A stretch of 15,250 nucleotides of DNA from Pseudomonadota bacterium (GTDB lineage: Bacteria > Desulfobacterota > WTBG01 > CAIYCZ01). The notes under the pieces were generated by a model, which worked only from the letters and a program-made list of their open reading frames with translations, was not told where the DNA came from and ran no database searches. The translations under genes were made by a program, and so were the position numbers. The stretch spans positions 1 to 15,250 of the forward strand of contig JAPLIX010000307.1 in the NCBI GenBank assembly GCA_026388865.1. The letters run 5' to 3'. Below, one piece after another: positions 6,903-13,091 of this stretch. How positions within the stretch are numbered: position 1 is the first letter of the stretch; every line of letters starts with the position of its first letter.

Positions 6903-7283
6903 ATGTATGAGCACCGGTCACAGCCGCTTCTCTCCCGGCGCCTCTTTGTGCGCCGCCTCTTACGGCACTGGCTCATCGCATTTTTAATAATTCTTGGCTC
7001 ACTGGCCGCAGGCATCATCGGGTACCACGGACTGGAGGGGCTGCCCTGGATCGACTCTCTTCTGAACGCCTCAATGATCCTTGGCGGCATGGGGCCGGTG
7101 AACGAACTACAGACGACCGGAGGAAAAATTTTCGCTTCCTGCTACGCGCTTTTCTCAGGGATTATCTTTTTAGTTGTTGCGGGGACCCTGCTGGCTCCAT
7201 TGATGCACCGCTTCCTGCATCAGCTGCACCTGGATCAGGATGAGGATTCAGCAGGGGAAAAACAGCCGCGGAAAAAAAGATAA
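6903..7283 (+). CDS. Small two-helix membrane protein resembling a potassium-channel pore module
   Basis: A 126-residue protein with a basic N-terminus, one membrane helix (about residues 22-42), a re-entrant-like segment 'PWIDSLLNASMILGGMGPV' (48-66), a second helix (about 77-99), and a short acidic then basic tail. The helix-pore-helix order is that of K+ channel pore domains, but the position of the TVGYG selectivity filter carries GGMGPV (61-66), so ordinary K+ selectivity is not expected. I recall similar small proteins only as uncharacterised or loosely 'ion channel' annotations. GGGGTAGG 4 nt before ATG 6903 supports the start. It lies 52 nt behind the oxidoreductase gene with no terminator between them, so the two are probably co-transcribed. 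The function is unknown. Confidence 0.75.
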   Translation: MYEHRSQPLLSRRLFVRRLLRHWLIAFLIILGSLAAGIIGYHGLEGLPWIDSLLNASMILGGMGPVNELQTTGGKIFASCYALFSGIIFLVVAGTLLAPLMHRFLHQLHLDQDEDSAGEKQPRKKR

Positions 7284-7371
7284 AAATACTCCAGGCTGGA
7301 CAGGCGTTGGGGAGATAACATTGAGAAGGATTAGCGATTAACCCCTATTTTTTCTGTTTCACTGACGACGG

Positions 7372-7420
7372 GGTTTCAAGCTTGCGACGTGCCTTGTTGC
7401 TCAGTCGCAAAACCTTTTTT
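7372..7420 (+). terminator. Probable rho-independent terminator after the oxidoreductase/membrane-protein pair
   Basis: A perfect 7-bp stem, TTGCGAC (7382-7388) with GTCGCAA (7404-7410), is extended by GGTT (7372-7375) pairing with AACC (7411-7414) across a 6-nt left-side bulge, and is followed directly by six T residues (7415-7420). A weaker alternative is GGGG (7309-7312) with CCCC (7342-7345) before T residues at 7348-7353. Either could end the + strand transcript. Confidence 0.5.
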
Positions 7421-7421
7421 A

Positions 7422-7571
7422 TTACTTCCGGCGGCCTTTCTCCTTTACCATCGCGTATCGCTGCCGCAGCGATCTGAAATATTTCACCATAAACTGGCCG
7501 AAGTTGAACAGATAGGTGCAATAGGCAAACAGCATCACCAGCATCACGTCCCGCTCGCTGCAGCCAAGATA
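7422..7571 (-). pseudogene. C-terminal fragment of an unidentified membrane protein, fused to the metallophosphoesterase remnant
   Basis: On the - strand, in a different frame from the metallophosphoesterase remnant, a protein-like reading frame of 49 residues runs from 'YLGCSERDVM' through a hydrophobic stretch ('LVMLFAYCTYLFNFGQFMV') to a basic tail 'KEKGRRK' and a TAA stop at 7422-7424. Its composition (one membrane helix followed by Arg/Lys/Tyr) looks like the genuine end of a membrane protein. There is no start codon with a ribosome site near its beginning. I do not recognise the family. The alternative frame covering 7345-7686 looks less protein-like. Confidence 0.4.
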
Positions 7572-7908
7572 CCGGAAGGTATCGTATCCTCCACCAGTGA
7601 TAGAAAGTGATCCAGTTCCTTTTTGTTGCCCGTGTTGCTAATATCGCCGGTGTGCAGGATAAAGAGCGGGTTGAACTGTGCGGCAAGAGTAAGGGATTGT
7701 TTATAAGTTATATCATTATCTCTGCTGTCCCCGAGGACCACGAAAATAAACTCTTTTGCTGAAGCCTTTTCTGCTTTGGCCTGAAATTTTTCAAGTGAAC
7801 GCTCATAAAGGGTTGCAGCGCTGCCGGCTGAACAAAGTGAAAGGATCGGAAAAACACAAAAAAATAAAGTAACGGAAACAAGCGCAGATATTTATTATTT
7901 TCCATCAT
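7568..7908 (-). pseudogene. Metallophosphoesterase gene remnant (frameshifted and truncated)
   Basis: Reading leftward from ATG 7908, a signal-peptide-like start ('MMENNKYLRLFPLLYFF') continues, after a one-base shift, as 'CVFPILSLCSAGSAATLYER' and then 'EFIFVVLGDSRDND', 'NPLFILHTGDISNTG' and 'DHFLSLVEDTIPSGI'. The LGDSRD and GDISNTG segments are the first two metal-binding motifs of calcineurin-like metallophosphoesterases. The shift maps best to the run of seven A residues at 7858-7864 (T7 on the coding strand). After 'SGI' the family's next motif, GNHE, is absent; that frame stops at 7544 after a few unrelated residues. More than half of the expected protein is missing, so this is a decayed gene, originally of an exported phosphoesterase. 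Confidence 0.75.
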
Positions 7909-8147
7909 ACCTGTTTTACCAGAGCCGGGGATTTAAAATCTTAATAATAGTATACCGATGCTTTTTAAATTATCATATGCTACCGTAATATAAAATTCCA
8001 CAGCTTTTGTGGAAATCCTGTTATAAACCCCGGTTCAAAACAATTCAGAGCCGCACAGCAAAAAGAGATTCAGCACATTGCTCAGTTTTTGAGCATTGAT
8101 AAAAATAAAGTTATCAGGATGTAAGGAAGAGCAGGAAATAGTATAGT
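7909..8147. promoter_or_regulatory. AT-rich intergenic region with two perfect hairpins and a candidate promoter for the HD hydrolase
   Basis: TTCCACA (7996-8002) and TGTGGAA (8008-8014) form a 7-bp hairpin with a 5-nt loop; read on the - strand it is followed by TTTTAT, terminator-like, yet no - strand gene lies upstream of it. TGCTCA (8079-8084) and TGAGCA (8090-8095) form a second hairpin. The latter overlaps TTGAGC (8089-8094), which is spaced 17 nt from TATCAG (8112-8117), a fair sigma-70-type promoter for the gene at 8148. The hairpin could therefore be an operator over the -35 element. Confidence 0.35.
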
Positions 8148-8564
8148 ATGTTAGAAAAAGCGATTCAATGTGCAGTAACAGCCCATGCAGGACAAAAAGA
8201 TAAAGCCGGCGAGCCGTATATTTTACATCCTCTCAGAATAATGATGAAAATGGACAATCAAGCCGGGATGATTGCAGCGGTGCTGCATGATGTCGTGGAG
8301 GACAGTAGCGTGACCCTGGCTGATCTTCGCGCCGAGGGGTTCTCAGAGGAGGTTATCGCGGCGGTTGATCATCTGACACGCAGGGAGGGTGAGGCGTATG
8401 AAATCTTTATTAATCGCCTCAGACACAATCCGCTTGCTGTCAAAGTGAAGCTGGCTGACCTGGAGGACAACATGGATATCCGGCGCATTGAAAATGTGAC
8501 TGAGCGTGATATTGAAAGGATGCAAAAATATCAGACTGCCCGGGAAAAATTGAGCGCACCCTGA
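8148..8564 (+). CDS. Stand-alone RelA/SpoT-type HD domain hydrolase (putative small alarmone hydrolase)
   Basis: A 138-residue protein made of one HD domain. The metal and substrate residues typical of the SpoT/MESH1 hydrolase domain are present: His13 in 'AHAGQKDKAGEPYILHP', His27, His47-Asp48 in 'AAVLHDVVEDS' with Glu51-Asp52, and 'KLADLEDNMD' with Asp104 and Asn108. In that family the domain removes the 3'-diphosphate from (p)ppGpp using Mn2+. No synthetase, TGS or ACT domain is attached. The protein is shorter than full SpoT hydrolase domains, so activity on (p)ppGpp is likely but unproven; a related nucleotide could be the substrate. ATG 8148 has only AGGA 11 nt upstream. No toxin-like gene is adjacent. 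Confidence 0.85.
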   Translation: MLEKAIQCAVTAHAGQKDKAGEPYILHPLRIMMKMDNQAGMIAAVLHDVVEDSSVTLADLRAEGFSEEVIAAVDHLTRREGEAYEIFINRLRHNPLAVKVKLADLEDNMDIRRIENVTERDIERMQKYQTAREKLSAP

Positions 8565-8652
8565 AAATACCGGCTGGCCATATTTGTTTAGAGAAAAACC
8601 TGCGCGCTGCAAAAAACAAGGCTCCGCAAGGAGATATTATAACGAGGCTGAG

Positions 8653-9135
8653 ATGAATTTAAGGAAAGGGTTTTTCAGGCTCACCCTGGCAGGTTCTTTA
8701 TGTATAGGGCTTGTTATAGCAATACTATCTTTTTTTGAGGAAATCGACTCAGCCCAATTTAGCCTGGCTGAAAAGATAACATTAAATTTACCCATTGCAG
8801 ACATCAGTACCAATCCAACCTATGAAGAGCAGCTGCTCTATAATGAATTAAAAGAAGCCGGTATGTCGGATAAAGACCTGGCTGCGCAGGGGCTGGATGT
8901 CTCTAAGCTGCAGCAAAACTCATCAACAGCAGTTGAGAATGCTTTTAATAAAAGAAGGCGCCAGATATATGATGAGCAAACAGGCTGGGGAACCTTAAAG
9001 GATAATCCGGGGATTATTTTAGCTGTTTTTAAAATGACATTGCTGTGGTTTGCAGCAGTATGGATTCTGTACTACACGCTTTATTTCATTATCGCGGGCT
9101 TTACCGCCAAAAATAGAGGGAAGGGGTGCTGGTGA
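8653..9135 (+). CDS. Uncharacterised membrane protein with two transmembrane helices
   Basis: A 160-residue protein that I do not recognise. It begins with a short basic segment and a membrane helix (about residues 8-27, 'RLTLAGSLCIGLVIAILSFF'). A hydrophilic domain of about 100 residues follows, rich in Glu, Gln and Lys ('NPTYEEQLLYNELKEAGMSD'), and a second membrane helix ends the protein (about 126-151, 'VFKMTLLWFAAVWILYYTLY'). The loop is probably extracytoplasmic if the positive-inside rule holds for both basic termini. The start is taken at ATG 8653, because GAGG lies about 5 nt upstream; an earlier in-frame ATG at 8584 has no ribosome site. It is 88 nt downstream of the HD hydrolase gene and may share its transcript. 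Confidence 0.7.
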   Translation: MNLRKGFFRLTLAGSLCIGLVIAILSFFEEIDSAQFSLAEKITLNLPIADISTNPTYEEQLLYNELKEAGMSDKDLAAQGLDVSKLQQNSSTAVENAFNKRRRQIYDEQTGWGTLKDNPGIILAVFKMTLLWFAAVWILYYTLYFIIAGFTAKNRGKGCW

Positions 9136-9152
9136 CGGCAGAGAAAACAACC

Positions 9153-9231
9153 GGTAACGATAAGCGGTTACCAGCATATCTCTCGTGCAGGGCCTGACCT
9201 CGCTTCTCACCTGCCGGTTCAGGATTTTTTT
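9153..9231 (+). terminator. Weak terminator candidates after the membrane protein gene
   Basis: GGTAAC (9153-9158) pairs perfectly with GTTACC (9167-9172) but has no T-run. A short CCTG-CCGGTT-CAGG hairpin (9210-9223) is followed by A and seven T residues (9225-9231), overlapping the stop region of the convergent helicase gene. The second could end + strand transcription, though its stem is only 4 bp. Confidence 0.3.
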
Positions 9232-10886
9232 GCAGGTTTCTTGCGGGAAAAAATTCCCTTGAGCGTATCGAGCAGCTTCGTACGCTTGCGCTTCTTCGGC
9301 TCCGTGGACGGCTTGAAGTCTTCACCGTACTTTTTCCGGTAGTAATCAAGCCGGCTTTCAAGGGGCTGTTTACGGTCCGGGTCTTTTCTCTGCTGCTTTT
9401 TTTCCTCGCGATGGCGGGGTTCACTCGCTGGCAGCACTGCTCTCTCAGGACGGCGGCTATGCTCCGCTGCGGGCTTTATCATTTTTCTCTTTCTTGTATC
9501 GGCCTCTCCGGGCACGGCCGCTACAGCGTGTTCCCGCCCGACCAACGGTTTTTCAGCGTGTTTCGGCCGCTCGAGGTGACGCGGTTTCTCCGTTTGCCCC
9601 GTTTTCCCGGCGTGTTGGGGCCTCTCGGCGTGTCTTGGCTGTTCCGGGCGCTTCTGCTTTTCGGCATACCTTGGTTTTCCGGCGCGATCAGTTCTCTTCT
9701 CCGGGCCTCGTCCCCGTTTCTCCTCGTGGAAGCGCATGCCTCGTGATTTATCATCGGCATATTCTGCCTCTTCAGCAAATGCAACCGGGATTTTGATATT
9801 GATAAGGGACTCGATCGCTTCCAGGCCGTACACGTAGCGCTCACAGACCAGGGTTATGGCTTTTCCTTTCTTACCGACACGGGCGGTGCGGCCGATCCGG
9901 TGGACGTACGCCTCCGGGTCCGCCGGGAGGTCGTAATTCACGACGAGATCGAGGTCATTGATGTGCAAGCCGCGCGCAGCGACGTCGGTGGCGACGAGAA
10001 AGCGTATTTTTCCGGATTTCATCGCGTTGATGATCGTCAGCCGCTTCTGCTGGGGGAGGTCGCCGATGATGTACTCGCAACCGAAGCCGTTGTGCGCCAG
10101 CCGCTGGGCCACCCTGATGGCCGTGCTCTTCATGTTGGTGAAGATAAGCGCGCTGGACGGTTTCTCCTTCCTCAGCAGGCCGAGGAGCAGGCTCAGCTTC
10201 TCGTCCCTGCCGACGTGGTAGAGCTCCTGCGTGACGGTATCGACGGTTACCTGCTCCGGCGCGACCTCGACCTCGACCGGGTCGTTCATGTACTCAGCGG
10301 CGAGTTCCCGCACCCGGCTGGTGAGAGTTGCGCTGAAAAGCATGGTCTGGCGGTGGCTGACGTCAGGCATCTTTTTTACCATCCGCCGGATGTCGGGGAG
10401 AAACCCCATGTCGAAGAGCCGGTCGGCTTCGTCAATGATGAGCATACCGATATTGTCGAACTTGAGTTTTCGCGACTGGTTAAAGTCGATGAGCCGCCCT
10501 GGTGTGCCGACGATGATGTCAACCCCCTTCTGCAGGAGATGCTCCTGCCGGTCGTATCCCACCCCGCCGTAGAAACAGCCGGTCCGGTAGGGCAGGTGCG
10601 CGCCGAGGATTTTTGCCTCATCCTCGATCTGGATGGCGAGTTCCCTGGTTGGCGCGATGATGAGTGCCCGCTTCGAGTTTTTGTAGCTGTCCTGGCTGAA
10701 GAGCTGGAATATCGATACCAGGAACGCTGCTGTTTTTCCTGAGCCGGTCTGCGATTGCACCATGACGTCCCGGCTTTTGAGCGTGTGCACGTAGGTGCGC
10801 TCCTGCACCGGCAGGCACTCCGTAAAGCCGGCATCCTCGATGCCCCTCATGAGGTTTTCATTAAGGTTAAGTTCTGAAAAATTCAT
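9219..10886 (-). CDS. DEAD-box ATP-dependent RNA helicase, RhlE-like, with a long basic tail
   Basis: A 555-residue RNA helicase. All DEAD-box motifs are visible in order: Q motif 'GFTECLPVQ' (20-28), motif I 'SQTGSGKT' (45-52), Ia 'PTRELAIQ' (79-86), Ib 'TPGR' (128-131), II 'DEAD' (152-155), III 'SAT' (185-187), IV 'ALIFTN' (246-251), V 'ATDVAARGLHI' (299-309) and VI 'HRIGRTARVG' (329-338). The core ends near residue 370. The remaining ~185 residues are low-complexity and strongly basic, with repeated Pro-(Arg/Gln/Lys)-His-(Ala/Leu)-(Glu/Gly)-(Lys/Arg) units at about 416-447 and a Lys/Arg-rich C-terminus. Such tails bind RNA non-specifically in this family, which acts in ribosome assembly, RNA turnover and cold adaptation. 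ATG 10886 has AGGAG about 11 nt upstream. RhlE is the closest type I recall; SrmB/CsdA-like naming is possible. Confidence 0.93.
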   Translation of the reverse strand: MNFSELNLNENLMRGIEDAGFTECLPVQERTYVHTLKSRDVMVQSQTGSGKTAAFLVSIFQLFSQDSYKNSKRALIIAPTRELAIQIEDEAKILGAHLPYRTGCFYGGVGYDRQEHLLQKGVDIIVGTPGRLIDFNQSRKLKFDNIGMLIIDEADRLFDMGFLPDIRRMVKKMPDVSHRQTMLFSATLTSRVRELAAEYMNDPVEVEVAPEQVTVDTVTQELYHVGRDEKLSLLLGLLRKEKPSSALIFTNMKSTAIRVAQRLAHNGFGCEYIIGDLPQQKRLTIINAMKSGKIRFLVATDVAARGLHINDLDLVVNYDLPADPEAYVHRIGRTARVGKKGKAITLVCERYVYGLEAIESLINIKIPVAFAEEAEYADDKSRGMRFHEEKRGRGPEKRTDRAGKPRYAEKQKRPEQPRHAERPQHAGKTGQTEKPRHLERPKHAEKPLVGREHAVAAVPGEADTRKRKMIKPAAEHSRRPERAVLPASEPRHREEKKQQRKDPDRKQPLESRLDYYRKKYGEDFKPSTEPKKRKRTKLLDTLKGIFSRKKPAKKS

Positions 10887-11429
10887 TTTGCTTTTTTCTC
10901 CTGTACCGTACCATCGCTCTATGCCATGCGAAAAATAGAGGGTAGAACCCCGGCGTATGGAAAGACTGCTTTATCAGGGCTATCGCAGTTACTAAAAAAC
11001 CTCCACCAGCACGCAGGATGATCGAGGACTATCCTTCACTGCTTTACGCATTTCCCGTGGCAACAGGTTCTAGCATGATCCCCTTCCGTTCACCGTGAGT
11101 GAAAAACCGCCACAATTATATCTAAAGTTTTAAAAATATCAAAGGAATAAAGGTGATTCTCTTCATTTGTTATAACACCGCCCGGTGCCGCCGGATCGTT
11201 CGGGAGAACCGGGAGGCAATCATCGGGTACTCTGTCCAGGGTTTTTATTGGCCGGTGGTGAGAAATTATTCCACTCTATTGTAGCCCATTTTAAGCCGTT
11301 TTAACCCTCAAAAAAATCTGTTTTTAGAATAAAAGGACTTCCAGAGGGACTTCCGTTCTTACGATGACTATTACCGAATTTAAAATGACCGATGATTCTA
11401 TTAAATTGCTGCAAGCTCTGTAGAGCCGC
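10887..11429. other. About 540 bp without a recognisable gene
   Basis: No reading frame here resembles a known protein; the longest runs are about 50 codons or fewer and lack start signals (for example one on the + strand ending in TGA near 11100). Structure seen: CCCGGT (11181-11186) and ACCGGG (11208-11213) enclosing a further CCG/CGG pairing in an otherwise AT-rich setting; two copies of GGACTTCC (11335-11342, 11347-11354), 12 nt apart; and a small hairpin GCTCT-GT-AGAGC (11415-11426) just beyond the stop of the ATPase remnant, possibly its terminator. The helicase promoter should lie at its left end, but no clear -35/-10 pair was found. Confidence 0.5.
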
Positions 11430-12588
11430 TTATTTAGCAGCTAAACCGGCACAGAGAATTTCAAGCGCGTTCCAGGAGACAACCTCTGCTTGTTCCCTTT
11501 TCTGGTGGCGATCCCCGCCATACACCACAAATCTCTTTTCCTGACTGTTTGCAAGTGATTTCCAGAAATTCAAATTCTTAAAAAAATCTCCGGTTATGGT
11601 TTCGCCGGACTTAATCTCAATGGGTATCAGTTTGTTATTTTCGTCAACTATGCAGTCAATTTCATGCCCGGTCTTGTCTCGCCAGAAATAGAGCGGCGCC
11701 CGCATGCCTCTGTTGGCATAATATTTTACCAGCTCGCCCATGACAAACGTTTCAAATATCTGTCCCCGGTGTGGGCTTGTCACGATTGCAGCAGGGTCTC
11801 TGATGTTGAGCAAATAACACAAAACACCGGTATCAAGAAAATATAGTTTCGGTGACTTAATGAGGCGTTTGTTGAAGTTGACGAAATGAGGCTGCAGGAG
11901 AAAAATAATAAAGCTTGCTTCAAGCACAGACAGCCAGGATTTTGCCGTATTATGATTAATGCCGCAGTCATTGCCAAGTTCCGACAGGTTCAACAGCTGT
12001 CCGCTTCTGGCAGCACACATCTTTATAAATCTGGTAAATGTTGACAGGTCGCCCACATTCTTTATTGAGCGCACATCGCGCTCAACATACGTGGCGATAT
12101 AATTGGCACACCATTCTGCGGGATTGAGTTTGCGGTCATAAATGCGCGGGTATCCCCCAGCTGATAACTGGTTATGGAGGTCTTTTCGGGCAATGTTATT
12201 TTTGTGAAGTTCCGCAAGGCTCAGGGGATAGAGCGTCAGGAGTGCTGTTCGTCCTGCAAGTGATTGTGTTATTGTATCAAGCAGTAACAGCTGCTGCGAT
12301 CCGGTGAGAATGAACAGACCTTCTTTCTGTTCCTCATCCACCAGTGTCTGTATATAAGATAAAAGTTTCGGCGCTCTTTGAATTTCATCAATAATAGCCC
12401 CACCAGAGAGTTGTTTTAAAAATCCCCGCGGGTCAGTCTCTGCATACTTCAAGAGAAACATAGCGCTTGTGAGGGAACACTGTCTTAACCAGCGTCGTCT
12501 TTCCTGACTGTCGAGGTCCGGTAACAGTAACCACTGGGTACTGTTTGGAAGAGGAAATGAGTTTTTTCTTCAGAAATCGTTCAAACAT
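11430..12588 (-). pseudogene. AAA_14/DUF4143-family ATPase gene broken by a small deletion
   Basis: The gene encodes a P-loop ATPase of the AAA_14 plus DUF4143 type, a common bacterial family of unclear function, often found near toxin or mobile genes. The first frame (51 codons from ATG 12588, 'MFERFLKKKL') contains Walker A 'GPRQSGKTTL' (24-33) and ends 'RYVSLEVCRD' at a TGA (12433-12435). The second frame resumes with 'YAETDPRGFL', then Walker B 'GGAIIDEIQRAP', 'LFILTGSQQ', 'SLAGRTALLTLYPLSLAEL' and the whole DUF4143 domain ('GQIFETFVMGELVKYY', 'YFWRDKTGHEIDCIV', 'IPIEIKSG') to TAA at 11430. At the junction (12447) only four bases lie between the Glu and Ala codons, where relatives have seven residues (DPDxRxx), so about 17 nt were deleted. 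Internal ATG 12461 could start a product without Walker A. The gene looks more AT-rich than its neighbours, consistent with transfer. Confidence 0.85.
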
Positions 12589-12594
12589 GAATTT

Positions 12595-12624
12595 ATCATA
12601 AAATAAAAATGGCCTGATTGTCAA
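12595..12624 (-). promoter_or_regulatory. Sigma-70-type promoter of the broken ATPase gene, apparently leaderless
   Basis: On the - strand a perfect TTGACA (12619-12624) is separated by 18 nt from TATGAT (12595-12600), five of six matches to consensus. Only six bases lie between the -10 element and ATG 12588, so transcription would start at or next to the A of the start codon. No Shine-Dalgarno is present. Two copies of AAAATGGCC (12606-12614 and 12635-12643) flank the -35. Confidence 0.6.
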
Positions 12625-12710
12625 TAAAAATAACAAAATGGCCAATAGCTGTTTTTGTATTTCACGGTTTGCGGGCAGCCCATAACCGGGGCTTCCAGAG
12701 AGGCTGAAGC

Positions 12711-12746
12711 AAAACAGGGAATCAGCCTGACTGGCTAACTCCCTGT
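12711..12746 (-). terminator. Terminator of the tRNA-Val/tRNA-Asp transcript
   Basis: On the - strand ACAGGGA (complement of 12740-12746) pairs with TCCCTGT (complement of 12714-12720), with an inner AGCC/GGCT pairing (12733-12736 with 12724-12727), followed by a short T-run (complement of AAAA 12711-12714). It lies 15 nt past the end of tRNA-Asp. Confidence 0.7.
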
Positions 12747-12761
12747 TCTACTATCAGAAAA

Positions 12762-12838
<77 letters not shown>

Positions 12839-12850
12839 ATATATATAAAT

Positions 12851-12928
12851 AAATCCTAAATACTAATTTCTAAATCCTAACCCGGACAAGCCGGAACCAA
12901 ATCCTAAATACTAATTTCTAAATTCTAA
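12851..12928. repeat. Two copies of a 30-nt heptad-type repeat in the tRNA spacer
   Basis: Copies at 12851-12880 and 12899-12928 differ at one position (C12876 versus T12924) and are 18 nt apart. Each is built of 7-nt units of the form CTAAATC, CTAAATA, CTAATTT, CTAAATC (complement NATTTAG). The 18-nt gap contains CCGG-ACAAG-CCGG. A T7 run at 12931-12937 follows the second copy. Because the spacer is between two tRNA genes read together, it is probably transcribed and removed during processing. Confidence 0.85.
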
Positions 12929-12953
12929 GCTTTTTTTACGGAAACTGTCGTGG

Positions 12954-13028
12954 TGGTGGGCGGAGCAGGTTTCGAACCTGCGACCCTCGGCTTGTAAGGC
13001 CGATGCTCTCCCGCTGAGCTACCCGCCC
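12954..13028 (-). tRNA. tRNA-Val (anticodon TAC)
   Basis: A 75-nt cloverleaf on the - strand: acceptor GGGCGGG with TCCGCCC, D stem GCTC/GAGC, anticodon stem TCGGC/GCCGA around loop CTTACAA (anticodon TAC at 12994-12996), T arm GCAGG-TTCGAAA-CCTGC, discriminator A, and encoded CCA at 12954-12956. It is first in a two-tRNA transcript with tRNA-Asp. Confidence 0.97.
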
Positions 13029-13042
13029 CCAGTAGACTATTT

Positions 13043-13071
13043 TACATACACTAATTTACTATCCCAGTCAA
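13043..13071 (-). promoter_or_regulatory. Promoter of the tRNA-Val/tRNA-Asp transcript
   Basis: On the - strand TTGACT (13066-13071) is separated by exactly 17 nt from TATGTA (13043-13048). Transcription would begin about 7 nt before the 5' end of tRNA-Val, leaving a short leader for RNase P to remove. It lies in the 63-nt gap after lon. Confidence 0.6.
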
Positions 13072-13091
13072 ACAAGAAAATTGCTGCACCT

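Noticed and set aside
9900..10742. A 280-codon open frame on the + strand opposite the helicase
   Set aside because: The opposite strand encodes every DEAD-box motif in order; the + strand product is Asp/Val/Arg-rich and resembles nothing.
10970..11105. Possible small gene or transposase scrap in the spacer right of the helicase
   Set aside because: Short frames on both strands read partly protein-like, but none exceeds about 50 codons, has a ribosome site or matches a family I know.
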